Positions 13,856 through 26,909 of a DNA stretch of 64,000 nt are shown here, one piece after another; position 1 is the first letter of the stretch; each line of letters starts with the position of its first letter. Under the pieces are notes generated by a model that was not told the origin of the DNA, did no database searches, and worked only from the letters and a program-made list of their open reading frames with translations. Both the position numbers and the translations under genes were made by a program. Source of the stretch: Synchiropus splendidus (lineage: Eukaryota; Chordata; Actinopteri; Syngnathiformes; Callionymidae); NCBI RefSeq assembly GCF_027744825.2, contig NC_071342.1, positions 12,977,501 to 13,041,500 on the forward strand, written 5' to 3'.

Positions 13856-14499
13856 TTATTTTCACACAGAGGTCAGCGTTTAGCATTTGCATTTGCATGT
13901 GAGATCCGTTCCATATATTACAAGAAAGTGGGCATGAGGATGGGTTGACCAAAGCATTAGAGCAGCTTTGAACTAAACGGCGTCTTTCTTTAATGCGTAA
14001 ACTCGAAACCATTTGACCAAATATTCGGAGACCACTAGATGGCACTGTCTGCTGTACTCTGCGGTAGCGCCCCCTACTGAGCTCGGAAAATTAGGACACG
14101 GTTTCATGTAACCTTAACTGGTTGATATAAAGAGAAACATCGATTATATATGTTTAAAATGAAGGTTTCTTGAGACAACTCGCCACATAAAAGCATAATA
14201 GGTAATTACAGTAGTTATTACTCTCATAAATGAATGTCCTATTCCATGGAGCATTTTACTGAGAAAGTTATCCGTCAGCCATCTTCTCAATATGATGGGA
14301 TTATGCTCAGATTTTTGGGATCATTTGGATCAAATGTGAATAAATGCACCAAGCAAAAAAAGCCGACGATGGGACAACATCCGCATTAAGTTAGCGAAAC
14401 ATAGTGGTGTGCAGTCAGCAATAGCTCACAATCCTTTGTTGCAGCGAGCTGCAAGTTAGAACGTCTGTGGGATTGAAGCACTTTACTATCCTAAGTGCT

Positions 14500-14860
14500 G
14501 ACTCAACAACTTGTTAATCAAGCCTGCGGTTATGCACACAAAGTCAGCTGCATCGAGCCCAGAGAGAACTGCTCGGATCCCGCTTGAATATGGATATAAT
14601 TAGATTGTTGCACAAGCAACCCTGCCTGAATAATGAACTCGGGCGCATGCTTGTGTTCACTAAACAGAATGCATTGAATGATGCTGCAATTTGCGAGCGA
14701 AGCATCTCCAGAGGATTAAAAGTTGAAATAATATAGTGCGCCGGGGGTCACGTTTCTTCTGGCCCGGCAAAGCCCAGACTAACAAGGGCTCTTCTGAGTC
14801 TTACGTTTGGTTCAGTGTTCGCAGAGAAGCAGGTTAAAGTAGCTGTTAAAATAGCTGCTT
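14500..14860. other. candidate conserved non-coding element
   Basis: Repeat-free, balanced composition. Motif-like words include CTGAATAATGAACTC, AACAGAATGCATTGAATGATG and GGATTAAAAG. The call rests on texture alone. Confidence 0.25.
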
Positions 14861-15999
14861 TCAGATGTGTTTACTCACTGAGGGGCTGATGTAAGCAAAC
14901 CAAACCAGCAGCATGCAATGGTTGGCCTCGTTCAAAGATGTAAAATAGCGGGAAAGTTAGTCTGCTGCAATGAATTATAGTGTGTTCAAAGGTAATGTGT
15001 AATTGCCAAGCACTCAAGGACAGCGGGTGGGGAGCTAGCGCCATGTCAGAATGTCACTGTGAGATTTCCTTTGTGTTTTTAGTTTAATTTCTGTTATTTT
15101 CATGGCTCAAAAAATGTTCAATAATCCCTTTTTCTGTTGTTTTGACCTTTGTGTTAAGTGGCTTCTCCATGCTTGTGTCTCTCCGAGCTGAGATGGAAAC
15201 CAGGAAACAAGCAATTTCTCACTTTAACAGGCAGGTCTTCAGCTCTCTGCTCTTCTAGATTCACTTGCAATCTGGTCGGGGAACCGTGGTCTTTTGGTTC
15301 ACACTGGCTGGCATCTAGACATACGCTTGCTGAGAGACATCCGAAGATCATGGGTCTCTTCGGGAGAGTCAGAATAATGAAGGGGATGAGAATGAAGGTC
15401 GTGTATCCGGTGGAGAGGTGGGCCGATTTAATGTTACGACTAAAATTCCATCCCACAAAATAATAACAGGACAGTATCTAATATTGGTTTTGACATGTAT
15501 CTGTGATACACCAGGACTTTGAAAAAGAACTTCACTATCAATATTTTAACCGAAAAATACATCTTGGTCTGCAGCTTTATATTATATTCACACCAACATG
15601 AGTTGCCTCTTCATCCTCAGCCCGATCATTTTTATCTGCATGTACATCTACATATTTTCATTTTTTCATCAGCTATTCCACTTTTTCATCTTCACTGCGT
15701 CTTTGTTCACATAGCTTTACCGGGTAAGGAAAGGGTCTAGGGCAAGACATTGAATCCTGACTTGTCCTTCAATAGCCAAACCCTTTATGGAAATTAAAAC
15801 ACAGCTTCTTCTCTGCTAAAAATATTCATTCATAAAACACAGCAAAGCGAACATAAAAATCCATATCCCGTGCCTCCAAAAATAGTCATTTTCTATTCTA
15901 CATTGAGGCTTTCTAAAATGTTGAGGACAGCAGGGCAGCTCTCGGGCAGCAGACCCAAGAGACGCTGGTTGGAAGAGAGCCTTCAAAATGTAGAAATGG

Positions 16000-16440
16000 A
16001 TGAGGATTGAGGGAATTTAAAATTCAAATGAGAAGCCATTTGAAATGTATATCTTCCATAGGTCACTGGCCGCCTACCAAGCTCAGCCAGGAGAGACGAT
16101 TTTCATATACATTCATCATAATTATTGCGTCTATAATCCTCCAATTAACTCATCACTCATTTATATATTTATGGGAGATAGCAAAAACAATAAATTCGCT
16201 TCCCCTCCAAGGCTCACTTTCTTAAGCCTTTGGAAATGTCAAAATATGGGGGAGGTTTGAAACTAATTATTACCAAAATGTCAAAAATAATAAATAAAAA
16301 ATATTCTGAAGCAGAGAAAGTCATTGAACTAAATAGTTTAATCCAAGAGCCTCATCATTTCTGGGTATTTCTGAGAAAACAGAGCGAGGATTTTAATTTT
16401 CAAGTCCCATTTTCTTACCCCTGGTAATGTGACCTTTCAG
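16000..16440. other. candidate conserved non-coding element with dense homeodomain-like words
   Basis: Contains CATCATAATTATTG, CCAATTAACTC, AACTAATTATTACC and a CArG-like ATTTATATATTTATGG within about 200 bp. It ends in a GTAATGTGACCTTTCAGCTG-type segment. Purine-rich runs and the lack of repeats resemble deeply conserved vertebrate enhancers. No alignment could be made. Confidence 0.4.
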
Positions 16441-17192
16441 CTGTATTGTGTGGAGGTGTGAGGTAAATGCTGTGCTACGAGTATGTGGCTCAGGCTCATT
16501 TAACACAATATATGATCCGAAAACTGACCTACAAAGAAGAATTCCCATCCGGCTCGGAGGAGGAGACATGCGAAATGAGTAATTGTGGCAAACGGAGGCG
16601 AATGAATGCGTGTTTACACTGTTAAGGAAAGGCATAGCGACTGAGAAGCAAAAGACATACAACCACATTTATCACAGAAAGATGCAGCGTCGCCGAAAGC
16701 CTCGCTCGGGTTAAATAGGACAAATGTGTGAGTGATACGCAAGCGGACAAGCTTTAGCATGAGCGAGATAACAAACAAACACCCATCTTTGGCGGGTGAT
16801 TTGAAATAGGAATTACATCAGGATCTTTATGAGATTCATACGTCTCTCTTTTTTTTTTCTACTTCAAGATCTTAGATCAATCATTGTTACCACGGCAAAC
16901 ATCGACTGCGGTTTAAAGTTCGGACTGGGACTGATTACGTTGGAGTGAATTGATGGAGACTGGGGGGCATCTGAAACAAGGGCAGCGCACACTTCTGCTT
17001 TTACCGCTGGGATTTAAATATTAAACACAAAGGATGGCCGATTATTATCCGCCTCACCTTGCCTCGAGCAATCCTGTACTGTTTTAACAATGCCATCAAC
17101 TACCTGCTGTGTCACATGGAGATGAATTCAGGCGCTGGAAAACACAAGGCGCTATGGATGGATGCCATTTGTGCTGCCATTTAACCAATTCA

Positions 17193-17218
17193 AGGATGGA
17201 TGGGTGGATGGATGGATC
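17193..17218. repeat. (GGAT)n short tandem repeat
   Basis: About six imperfect GGAT units, with a related short run (ATGGATGGATG) at about 17154. Confidence 0.85.
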
Positions 17219-18134
17219 ATAACATTAACAATCGGCATGTAAACTGCAGAGATGAGTCATAATTGGCTGCTGGGTATGAAAAGCAAATAGCATTTGTGCG
17301 TGTATGTGTTTGGGGAGGAAGAAGATAATTCCGAGAGCACATTAATGACGTTGGAAAGGGACGTGTCAGAATAAGCTGCTCTGCTGCCACGGAAGGTTTG
17401 GTCCCTAACAATTCAAATCTCTCTGGAACAGCTTTGAGCGAGTGACAATAAAATCAATAGACAGAGGTCAACACACTTAAAGTCGATGAAATCTGCTTGT
17501 GCGCAGAAGGGATGGAGGGCAAGTGTCACATATGACATTGAAATCATTCAGTTCACTCTGTGCTTAAGACAAAAAAAATCTAAAGTCGTACTTACCTTTA
17601 TATGAGGATGTAAAAATGGCTGTGAAAAAGTCAGTACATGTCCACTTTCTCGTCCGCATTCTCTCCATTATCACAAAACTATTGGGAAGAAAAAGCAAAA
17701 GTGGTTTCTTGCCTTCATTTTAAGACCCGAAAGGTTGTTCATTTCCCAGTGTAAACATGCTCAGCTTGTCCCTTTCTGAGTGTCTGCGCCGACATTGAAC
17801 TTTATTCTTTTGCATGCTGAGGAATCCACTGAAGCAGAAATTCGCGACCTGTGCAGGTGAGTTTACTGGCTTCATCCTCAAGGTCCCTCATCTCCAGGGT
17901 CTGAGCTTTATGACACACAGGGAAGCGCCGTTCATTCACTGCAACATACTGTAATGACAGAATACAAGGTGAAGCATTTCTGATGTGAGGAGCCAGACGT
18001 TGTAGGGGACATAAGTGGGCAAAAGATATTGCCACTTGAGTACTAGAAATTTCCCTGTAAATAAAATATTAAAGGTGCAAGGAAGAAGTGAAAGTTAAGC
18101 TCTACACGAGTTGATAAGATTTCTGGCAGTATTT
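17219..18134. other. intergenic, nothing recognised
   Basis: Unique sequence of mixed composition. Minus-strand frames of 64 and 77 codons have no recognisable content. Confidence 0.45.
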
Positions 18135-18283
18135 CACTAGGTGGCACTGTCAGCTGTGTGGTTTTTGGTTTTCAATGGAATTAAACAGTTGCTGCCCACC
18201 GACCCGACGAATGAGTACGCTGTTGTACCAACTCAGCTCAACTCAGCGGCTGTTTCATGAAACTTCATCATACCATCACTACT
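18135..18283. mobile_element. foldback-family member (GTTTCATGAAAC family), degraded
   Basis: The left part GTGGCACTGTCAGCTGTGTG and the right end TGTTTCATGAAACTTCATCA, followed by TACCATCACTAC, match the middle and right terminus of the complete member at 56759-57026. The central part is diverged. Confidence 0.5.
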
Positions 18284-19796
18284 TTTGCGTTATGATCCGC
18301 AAAACATTGGTTATAACAAGCAGCGATGTCATGTGGCAGAATGACTGAGGTACTCATGAAGTAACATTCTGCGACAGACATACCGTAACTTTTAGGCATC
18401 TTGTGATAATGTAACATGTAGATTTTTTTTTTTTCCTGATCGCTTCATCTTTCTCTTGTAATGGTTCAGATAAATTCAATTTGCGAGGTAGAGAATATAT
18501 AATAATAATAATTGCATCTGTCATTGTTCACGTCACACTAATATATTCTAATATTAAAACAACACAGATATTTAAAGGACATTCATAGTCGATTATATCC
18601 TTAACTGTGTACCACAAACGGAAAAAACATGAATGTAATTTCCCCTAAAATCATGCTTCATTGAGTGGTGTGCTACATTTCCTTTTGCTTTCCCCCAAAA
18701 TGACTGACGCTGGGGTGAGCACAGGAAACCAACGGCAATGCACACTTCTGACTCTTTATCTGGCCTCACCAGGATTCAAAACCCCAACATTCTTCACGGA
18801 GGTTCGCCCACTGTGCCAGCGAGCGCAATATTCAACTGTACTTTCAAATATTCTTTTTCACCATTTCAAAAGTAGTGAAGAAAGCAGTTGGCTTTATTCT
18901 GTCTGCTCCAGACAAGACTACAAACATGCTCTATTTTTTCCAAAGATTGCAAAGAGAAGCAGAATTTTGGTATTAACCCGTTCAAACCTGAAACCAGTGC
19001 GGGACTTGATTCTGCATGGTTACAGTCGATCAGACTTCTGTAGCTGCAGGGTTTCTCTCTCTCTCTGCTTGTGTGCCCTTGCTTTCACATTTCATCTGCA
19101 CTGCACAAAAACCAACACGACGAGAAGTCAACCTGCAGTCTGTCAAAATATTATAAAATATGCAGTCCCTGACACCATTCTCTGTGATGACTCCATTGGA
19201 TTGTGCTTTTTCTTCCATTATTTGTTGACCTTAACTGAAAAGTACTGCTCTGAATAGACTTTTTTTTTCTATTATGTCATAGTTCTTTATCATCGAAATT
19301 CCAAAATCTGCTCTGTTGTCATTCAGCTCTCCAAATATGTCATTATGGTCTCCAGTAGAAAACTTGCTGAGCTTTGTTGTTAAATGATTAACTGCAATTA
19401 ATTATAAAAAGTTATTAACAAAGACAAAGCATTCATAAAAAAAAGGTCTTAAAAGCTTAAATGAAAGCCATAAATTATAGTTCCTCCTTCATCCTGAAGT
19501 GCAGAATAACACGTGTGCTTCCCCATTTTGCTCACTTGACATGAGTAACCACAGCTAGCTTTTTTTAGTTATATATTTTCAATGTACTTTCAAGCATAAC
19601 TGCATAAATATTGAGCATGGTCTTTTCGACAACACTGATTTATCTTTATATTAGCGTTTAAAATGAACATGACAGTAGAGTTAACAGAAGGTAAACACAT
19701 CACAGTACCACTGACCTGATCTGCATCAAAGAAGTCGTTTGTTGTCCTTTCTACCCCATTTTGTGGTCAGTACAATTGTCTTTTGTGTGCATTTTT

Positions 19797-19798
<2 letters not shown>
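18284..19798. other. intergenic; contains the longest non-repeat frame in the window (198 codons)
   Basis: Plus-strand frame 18661-19257 is open for 198 codons from a TTG; the first in-frame ATG is 13 codons in. The product would be rich in Ser, Leu, Cys and Phe with no recognisable domain, signal or repeat. No splice or promoter context supports it, and it is most likely chance. The rest is unique AT-rich sequence. Confidence 0.35.

Positions 19799-19873
<75 letters not shown>
19799..19873. repeat. (TA)37 microsatellite
   Basis: An uninterrupted TA alternation of about 75 bp, ending at TTTATTTG. Confidence 0.97.
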
Positions 19874-19877
<4 letters not shown>

Positions 19878-22800
19878 TTGTTAGATGAATATTCAGACAA
19901 ACTCTTTACAACACTAAACGTTAAACCCCCATAGCTCCCTGACTATGACCCTGTCAAATGTTCACATGACACAGTCATCAACAACGTTTCAAATAAATTT
20001 TAAAGCAAGAAAAAGACTTCACCACATCAGGATTACAGTACCTGTACTGCCTACTGCGCAAGTTCTTCAGAAGAATATTTCAAGCCATTTCAATAGTTCT
20101 TGGTCAACTTTGTATGGATTTATTTATTCATTAATTGTTATATAATAATACAATATATTTTTTATTTTATTAGCAGTGTTGCACATAGACTGAGCTGTAT
20201 AGTACATGTGTGTTACTGCTTATAGCAAGACTAATATTGTCCAGGCAGCCAACATAAGATGACACAATCAATATTTTTCACACTATTATTACACTTCAAA
20301 TTAAAGTTCTGAAACCAAATTTCTACTACAAATGAAGCATTTATATACACAAAACAATGAATCCTGTGAACGCATCCGAGCTTGCAAATACGTCCAGTCA
20401 GCTGCTTGTTGAAGACGTCACTCTAGAGTCACAGCTAACAGTCATTAATGCATTCCAGTCAACAAGGATTTACTTGATAACTGCAATAACAGTTTCTTAC
20501 ATTCCTGAACTGGGCTGCAACGATTGGTGCCAAACGTAGAACCACCGCCAGTCGTTTAGCCCAGTTATCCAGTTGATCCAGTTTATCATCCTATATCAAA
20601 TTCAATTAGGGTCAAGTAAATATGGTAGAATAAAACGTCTTGAACCCAGTTATCACAGGAATTGCATTTTACTTTTCCAGCAGTGGTCCGCGATCACAAA
20701 CAATATTCTCTGTCTGCCCGTGATGAAATGAAACAGACGCTGTGAGGGAGCAGAGGCTCAAGCACTTCTTCCCACTGACCTAGTTATCAGATGACCTCCC
20801 TCTCCTCAACTGTCTTCTCAACTGAAACGTTCCATCTGTGGAGTGAAATGAACCAAATAGCACAACTGCCCATTACCCACAGGTGTCGCCAAGTGACTTC
20901 TGACGTCTCTCTGCATGGTTTGATGTATGATATGATGGTAATTGGATGGGGGAGCAGCCATGACTTAGAGTGACCAGAGCATGAATCAAGGTGAGCAGCA
21001 TCCAGTGACACCTGTGAGGTCGCTGTGTTTGTGCTCCACTTTCACGGTTTCCACAAGATTTCTGACAAGAAATGTCATTTTTACAATCAAAAATATGTTT
21101 GTGCTTATTAAAAAAAGTATTCAACTACCACATTATTTCTCTAGGCAGATGGTGAGGCCTGCTTGAGGGTGAGAGGAGGACAAAAAAGGTGGAGCCTAAA
21201 AGAAAAATGCACAAGTTAAATCAACTAATCTATCGATGTTCACGATCCCCCCAAAATCCCTTTTTGTCAGGGAGTTACAGTCCCTCCACCTTCTCTTGCT
21301 AACACTCCTGCAGGGAAAACAATGTTACGAAATTAAATACAGCTGTTAAAAAGTGTGGCTGAAGAGAAGAGGAAGTGAGGAAGAGAGTGCAGGCTGGGTG
21401 GCTCTGTGATCATCGTTGCTAACTTGACGACTTTGTTGCTAAATTTGGGCACTTCCTGAACCCTCGTGGCAACTTTTATTGTGAAAAGCTAGTACCAATG
21501 AATTTAGTGACTTTTTAAGGAGCCCGAGTTTCTGAAGGAAGCACCGTCGTCTTCATCATGCAGCAGCTCCTGCCATGAGCAGAAACCCGTCACAAAGCAT
21601 TCACAGGTGTCGGTCTCACTCAGTTAAGTGTCACAGTGTCACAGCACAGAAAGACTCATGTATATGACACAAGACCACGCAGGGGGTTAGATTTCGCTAT
21701 GGTTAAGTTGAAGATGCTCATGAATGTGTAAGAATTGGGACAACACTTCATGACGTCACAACATGTCATTGGCTGTCGGGCTGCGTTTTGTTTCCTGCAT
21801 ATCGAGTGTTGGAAACGTTCTGGAAAGCATTGATAATCTCACTTGGGTTGATGAACCAACAGAGCAGAAATGGGCGGAGCCAAAGCCGGCATGTAGCAGT
21901 GTTGGATCAGTTAGAGGTATGATGATGTTAACATTAGCCTGGATGCCAGCCGACTGTTGCTTCTTAAAAAGAAATATACTGTTGTACACACGTTTTATTG
22001 TTCATGTTGTCTGACACAGTAGACCATTTGGGTCGCTAACGTGTGATACGAGAGAAAGTAAACAAACCCTACAAGACAAAACAAGCACTAAAATCTACGG
22101 AAAAATGTTACTAAAATGTTCTTGTTGTCTTATCAAACATTCTTTTTAAATAAAGTACTTTGGTATCCTGGTACTTGGTAACCCCTTCATATTCCCACTT
22201 CGTTTCAAGTCAGCTCCGGAGCTCTCACGGATCATTTCAAGTGGTGAACGGCGAGTGCCCTCAGGTGTATTTGGACACACTACGCTTACACATGAACGTG
22301 CAAAACGCAGTGTTAGGGACAAAAACGAGTGTTAGGGTGAGACATGGGACACAGCCATATTCTCGCTGCTAAGGTGGCGAACATCGCTTATCATCAAGTG
22401 GGATTTTCCATTCCAGGGTCTCACCAAAGTCAGCGTCCTGGTGAGGAGGAATAGGAAGGTGTTGCTGTAGTTCTGAAGGGGATTTAACTTTTATTTGGCT
22501 AAGTGAAGAAAGATGAGTTTCCTGCACATCATCAACAGAGTACTGGAAAAGCAGCCAGTACTGAAGAAGAACTGCAAGAAAAACTTGGTTAAATAGCTCT
22601 ATGGCCAAATTTTACGTCTCATTGATAGTAAATCTCTGCGATTTAGATTGATGTGTCAGTGAATGAGGGGAAATAAAAAACACACTCAATGTGAGTCGCT
22701 CATGATGAGAAGTGTAATAAAGCACATCACCCACTGATACAGTTTAACGTCTCATCACTATTAAGTGATTAGGCACATCGGCTTTTTTATGCCACTTCTA

Positions 22801-24206
22801 TTAGTCTGCCTTCAGTTATAAGCCTGGATCAGTGAGTGCTGTGTACAAGTCGGTCAGCCTTAAAGGTTCAGCTTAGTCAGCAGATTGGATCCTCGGATGT
22901 AATATCCTGCGTCTCTACTATGTGCTGGAGGTTATTTGTTATATTTCCCCCGGCGCTTCACGATACATTGTGCAGTATCTGTGTGGTTGGACGTTTGTTT
23001 ACATTGACTTTAATATACAATGAAAGGCATGAACTCACGCTTGAGAATGTACCGCTACATTGGCATTTATTTAAATAGCTGAAAGCTTTAAACCGCCAAC
23101 GAACGTTGCTGCATTATGGAACCATCAGGACTAAATGAGCCACTGAAGATTGAAAAATAAACATGAGCATGTTCCCGCCAGGCCAGTGATGTATTTTCCT
23201 GCCACGTTGTAGATCCCAGAAGACATAATCCAGGGGATGAGTCAACATGGCCACTGGAAATATGGATAAAAAATTATCATGTGTGGGACGTCATGTTTTC
23301 TACAACAATATCGATCGAGTCTTGAAACAAAAAGCACTTAGACGATCAAGTAAACTATATGTTAATGTCGTCCACAGTGGGAATACGTGTGATGAAATCA
23401 GGTACAAATGTGCTTAGTTATTTTAACATCACATCATGTCTGACAGCAACGGGGGAGATTTTCTCCGGCTCATTGCATAATGCCATTTTTCTCGAGTTAG
23501 CGTGGATGCGCCGACCAACCAGGCCCGCTGACACCTCCGTGTTCTCTCTTCCAAGGACATAATGTTTCCATGCACAGAGACCTGGCAATGGCAAGTGTGA
23601 AAATGCTTTTATATTTAACAAGAAACCCTTCTCTTCATGTACCTTCCGATTTGGGTTGCTATCTCCATTTGGCCATTTTGTAATTTGCTTCTACTTTTCC
23701 TGGTTGGAAATCGAAGCAATGAGGGAGCTCTTCCGGCCTCAAGTAAGATGTTTGGAGGCTCTTATCTTTGAGTGACGTCCGGGATGAAGTGTAAGCACAG
23801 TCTTTTGGTTTGAGAGTACAAGAACTTCTTGCTTAACAAAAAAAAGTTAGCTTTTTTTCAGTCATTAGTTTTATTCATTTATTTATTTATTTTCACAGTT
23901 TGCTGCTTTACTGTCAATGGCAAGCTACAGGAGGCCCCTTTACAGAATTGCTGTCCAAGGTTTGAATTTTATTTTGTACTAACCACTCTTTAAACCGGCC
24001 ATTCAGCATACCATTTTCTTTTTTAGAAGAGGAGAATAAGGAAAACAGTAACAATTCTATTAAGTCAGAGCCATGTCGCAAGTAATTTGGCTTGCAATTT
24101 TGTGAAGATGCAGTGGAAGTGGACAGGAGGTGGGCTGAGGAAGTCGAATCATTTGTGATCTAATATCTGCTAATGTCATCGTATCATACACAGATAGTGA
24201 AGAGTC
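19874..24206. other. intergenic, nothing recognised
   Basis: More than 4 kb without a recognised gene or named repeat. Frames of 60-84 codons occur on both strands, often overlapping. A (TTTA)n-like run lies near 23875-23894. Confidence 0.45.
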
Positions 24207-24651
24207 ATATATATATATATATATGACCCACGATGCGCTTTGTTATTGTGTATAACGCAGCCTCTGTATGCAGATGTGTCCCGTTAGTTACATTTACTGA
24301 CTGTTTTTTCTTCATATTGAGGTGTAAAACCTTTCCTGTCTCCGCACTGGACCGTGGTAGAGTGTCACAGGGGAGGTGCTCGCTCTCCACACCTCTGAGG
24401 CTGGAGCGCTCACTCCAGGGTTTGATGTCCTGTTGTGGGCTGGAGCTGGGACATGGATGAGGCGAGTCTGGGACAGAGCGTGACTTGGTTTATGACTTTG
24501 TCACAGCCAAACTGCACAGAAGCGCACATTCAGAGCTGGACACGCACCGGGCACCTCTTCACTTCTGGAGAGACGTCACTCACTCGGCAACCCCTCCCAC
24601 ATGCAGCGGCCACACACATAGACGAACAGCGCACCTGCAGCAGACACTCTA
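24207..24651. repeat. (AT)9 array plus young dispersed repeat, copy 2
   Basis: AT alternation at 24207-24224 joins directly to the repeat at 24225-24651, a direct copy of 9740-10129. This copy keeps a 37-bp block missing from copy 1 (starts CCACACCTCTGAGG, ends CCAGGGTTT). The other differences are about 15 substitutions. No coding content, terminal repeats or tail were recognised. Confidence 0.9.
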
Positions 24652-26210
24652 CATTCACTCCTACACCATGTGGCACACTTACAGGTTAAACATGCGTTTA
24701 GTGGGTTAACCCATGTCATGTCGGGCCCCTGTGGGCTCGGAAGGTGCGAGCCTCAGGTGAGCCCTGATTGGCCTGGAGGCGAGTTGCAGGGGGGCTGGAC
24801 AAGAACAGGAGGATCTCCTCAACTTGGGACATGATCAACTTGTAAATGTTCCCGATCAGACATCTTCACCTGTAGCCAAATGCTATAGGGAAGCACATCC
24901 TGGTGAACACTGAGAGCTGTTCCCAGCATCTTGTCATGATGTAAAAATATTACATCCATTTCAGCCAAAAAAAAAAACAAACTTCTCCAGCAACAACCTG
25001 ACAGAAATGTTCCAAACCTTAAACAGTTTTTGAGACATTGAGCGGCCTACTTTTGACCAGGCTTCCAACTGGTTTGTGCGAGCGAGTTCAAGGTATCTGC
25101 TGTAATTATGTAAATCGAATCAATGTTGGAACTGCAAGTTTGGGAGGAATTTACGCTATTGGTGGAAAGTAGCTTCTTGCTCTTTAACTGCATGTATAAT
25201 TTGGATGAAAATAATTTCACAGACTTTGAAGTCTGTTGGTCTTTTGTGTCTGTAATTTGATTTGGCTTCTCTCATCCCAATGTCCAATGAAAGTCATTTG
25301 TCCAAGCAGAATGGGAACTACATATTGTCAGTGAATTTGCCAAAGGTTTAAAACCTACTTGTCAAATCCAATACGGCGTGTACTGTGAAAAGGTGGTGCG
25401 CAAGATTAGAGAATTTGAAGGACATTAATTGTTGCTCTAATGCTGCTAACTGCTCTTTTTATGCGTGAAATGTTGACACAAAATCTGCCTGTCAATGCGG
25501 AAAAGCCATTGTAGACGAAAGAATGAGAAGATGGAATTATTGTTTCTCAAGTCCACATGAGAAACCGTGACATGAGATTTGTGACAGAATAAATGGGAAG
25601 ATGTCTACTTCATAACTGAGAGAAGATCCTCACATTAGCAATAGAAGATACACCAGGCCCTGTTAGTCGAACACCGCTGTCGTTTAACCCTGTTTTCCTC
25701 ATAAAAGAAATCATTAAAGACAAAGGCAGGACATAAATAGATGGTCACAGTATGAAGGGAGTGCTGGGGAATATTGGGCATCCTTCCGTGGGATGCTCTC
25801 AGATCTTGTGAGGATGATTTGAAAGCTTTCTCCCTGTTTACACTAATGACAGAATGAGCACTCAGATACAGCCACCATCTTTTGAAATGTACAGACAGCT
25901 CACTCCCACACAGTCGGCTGCCTGAGTCTCAGAGCTGCAGAAAATATCTCCTTCCTCAGAAGCACATCCACGAATCGATCAGCCCAGGTTTGTGCCTTCG
26001 CGTTACTGGTCAGAGCGTCTCCCCGCGCCTCAGGCCAGCAGCCGTCAAACTCCACACTAAACTGCCTTTTTCATGAGGACAAAGCATGGCTTTTGTCCAC
26101 AGCTCAGTTTGTAAAAACCAGCTAGAAGATAACCAAGCATTAATATAAACATGCAATTACAAATGATATATTAAAAGATTCCATGCAACTTATGAATAGA
26201 TGCTTCCGTC
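24652..26210. other. intergenic, nothing recognised
   Basis: Unique sequence with an A-tract at 24968-24978. No repeat family or gene was recognised. Confidence 0.45.
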
Positions 26211-26909
26211 TGTCATGAACCCCCTCCGTACGGTCTGAATTGTTTTGGACAACTTCCTGCTCACGTTTTTTTCTCTCCTCCTCTCGTCCAGGATTGGGGT
26301 CTTTATTCCCACCATAACAGGTTTCACAGACACACACACACACCTGAGCCCAATCTTCCAACCAGTGACTGTGCTACTTGAACGCTGGTCAGTAGACAAC
26401 CGGCCTCAGTTTGTTGCTTTTGCTCGCCCTGGTATGACCATCCATGCCCGTACTTGTATGGTGGATTATTCATCACCTTACCGTGGACGTTTCTCCATGC
26501 GCTTTGAGTTTGTGAGTTTTTCGGATTGATCTCCTTTCTTCTCCAGTGTGTCCGTGCCTGTTCTCCGTGGTTTCTCTCCCCCGATCCTGTCGACTTATTC
26601 CGTCCCCTGGACTCTGGTTTCTTCCCTTCCGTTTGCGCTTATGGACTGTTTAATTTTGTTTAGCGGACTCTGTCTCCCTGTGGTGTTGAGGTCGCTGCAA
26701 TTCTTTTGTCATTCTAGTCTCCTTCTAGAGTAGAAGTTGAGTGTAATTTTCTTTGTTTATGCTATTTTGGATCTTTTGTTGATCCTGTCTCCTCCTATTG
26801 CAGAGGTCCAGGGTTATTCTGTTTGTTTCTGTCTTAAATTTGTTGGACTTGTTTCCGTTATTAGTCTCCTTCCTGCTTTACTTGGGTCTCCCGTCTTAAA
26901 ACCGTCACA
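26211..26909 (+). mobile_element. solo LTR, Ty3/gypsy-like
   Basis: The block begins TGTCATGAACCCCC and ends AAAACCGTCACA, with TG...CA boundaries and 699 bp in length. Internal wording such as CACACCTGAGCCCAATC, TTTTGCTCGCCCTGGTATGA and TGCTTTACTTGGGTC is familiar from teleost gypsy-type LTRs (recall, not a search). Flanks CCGTC (26206-26210) and CAGTC (26910-26914) match at four of five positions and may be a decayed target duplication. An (AC)n run at about 26328-26343 lies inside. No gag, pol or envelope sequence adjoins it, so it is a solo LTR. Frames inside it are not genes. Confidence 0.65.

Larger units (their letters stand above)
13856..17192. other. long unique intergenic stretch
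   Basis: Little repetitive DNA was recognised except a fragment of the GGTTTCATGAAAC foldback family at about 14027-14065 (ACCACTAGATGGCACTGTCT). Two sub-segments look like conserved non-coding elements and are listed separately. Opposed 100- and 101-codon frames at 15154-15463 overlap and show no domain. Confidence 0.5.

Noticed and set aside
18661..19257. 198-codon plus-strand frame as a protein-coding gene
   Set aside because: It begins at TTG, has no recognisable domain, shows a Ser/Leu/Cys/Phe-rich composition and has no splice or promoter support. A frame of this length can occur by chance in 64 kb.
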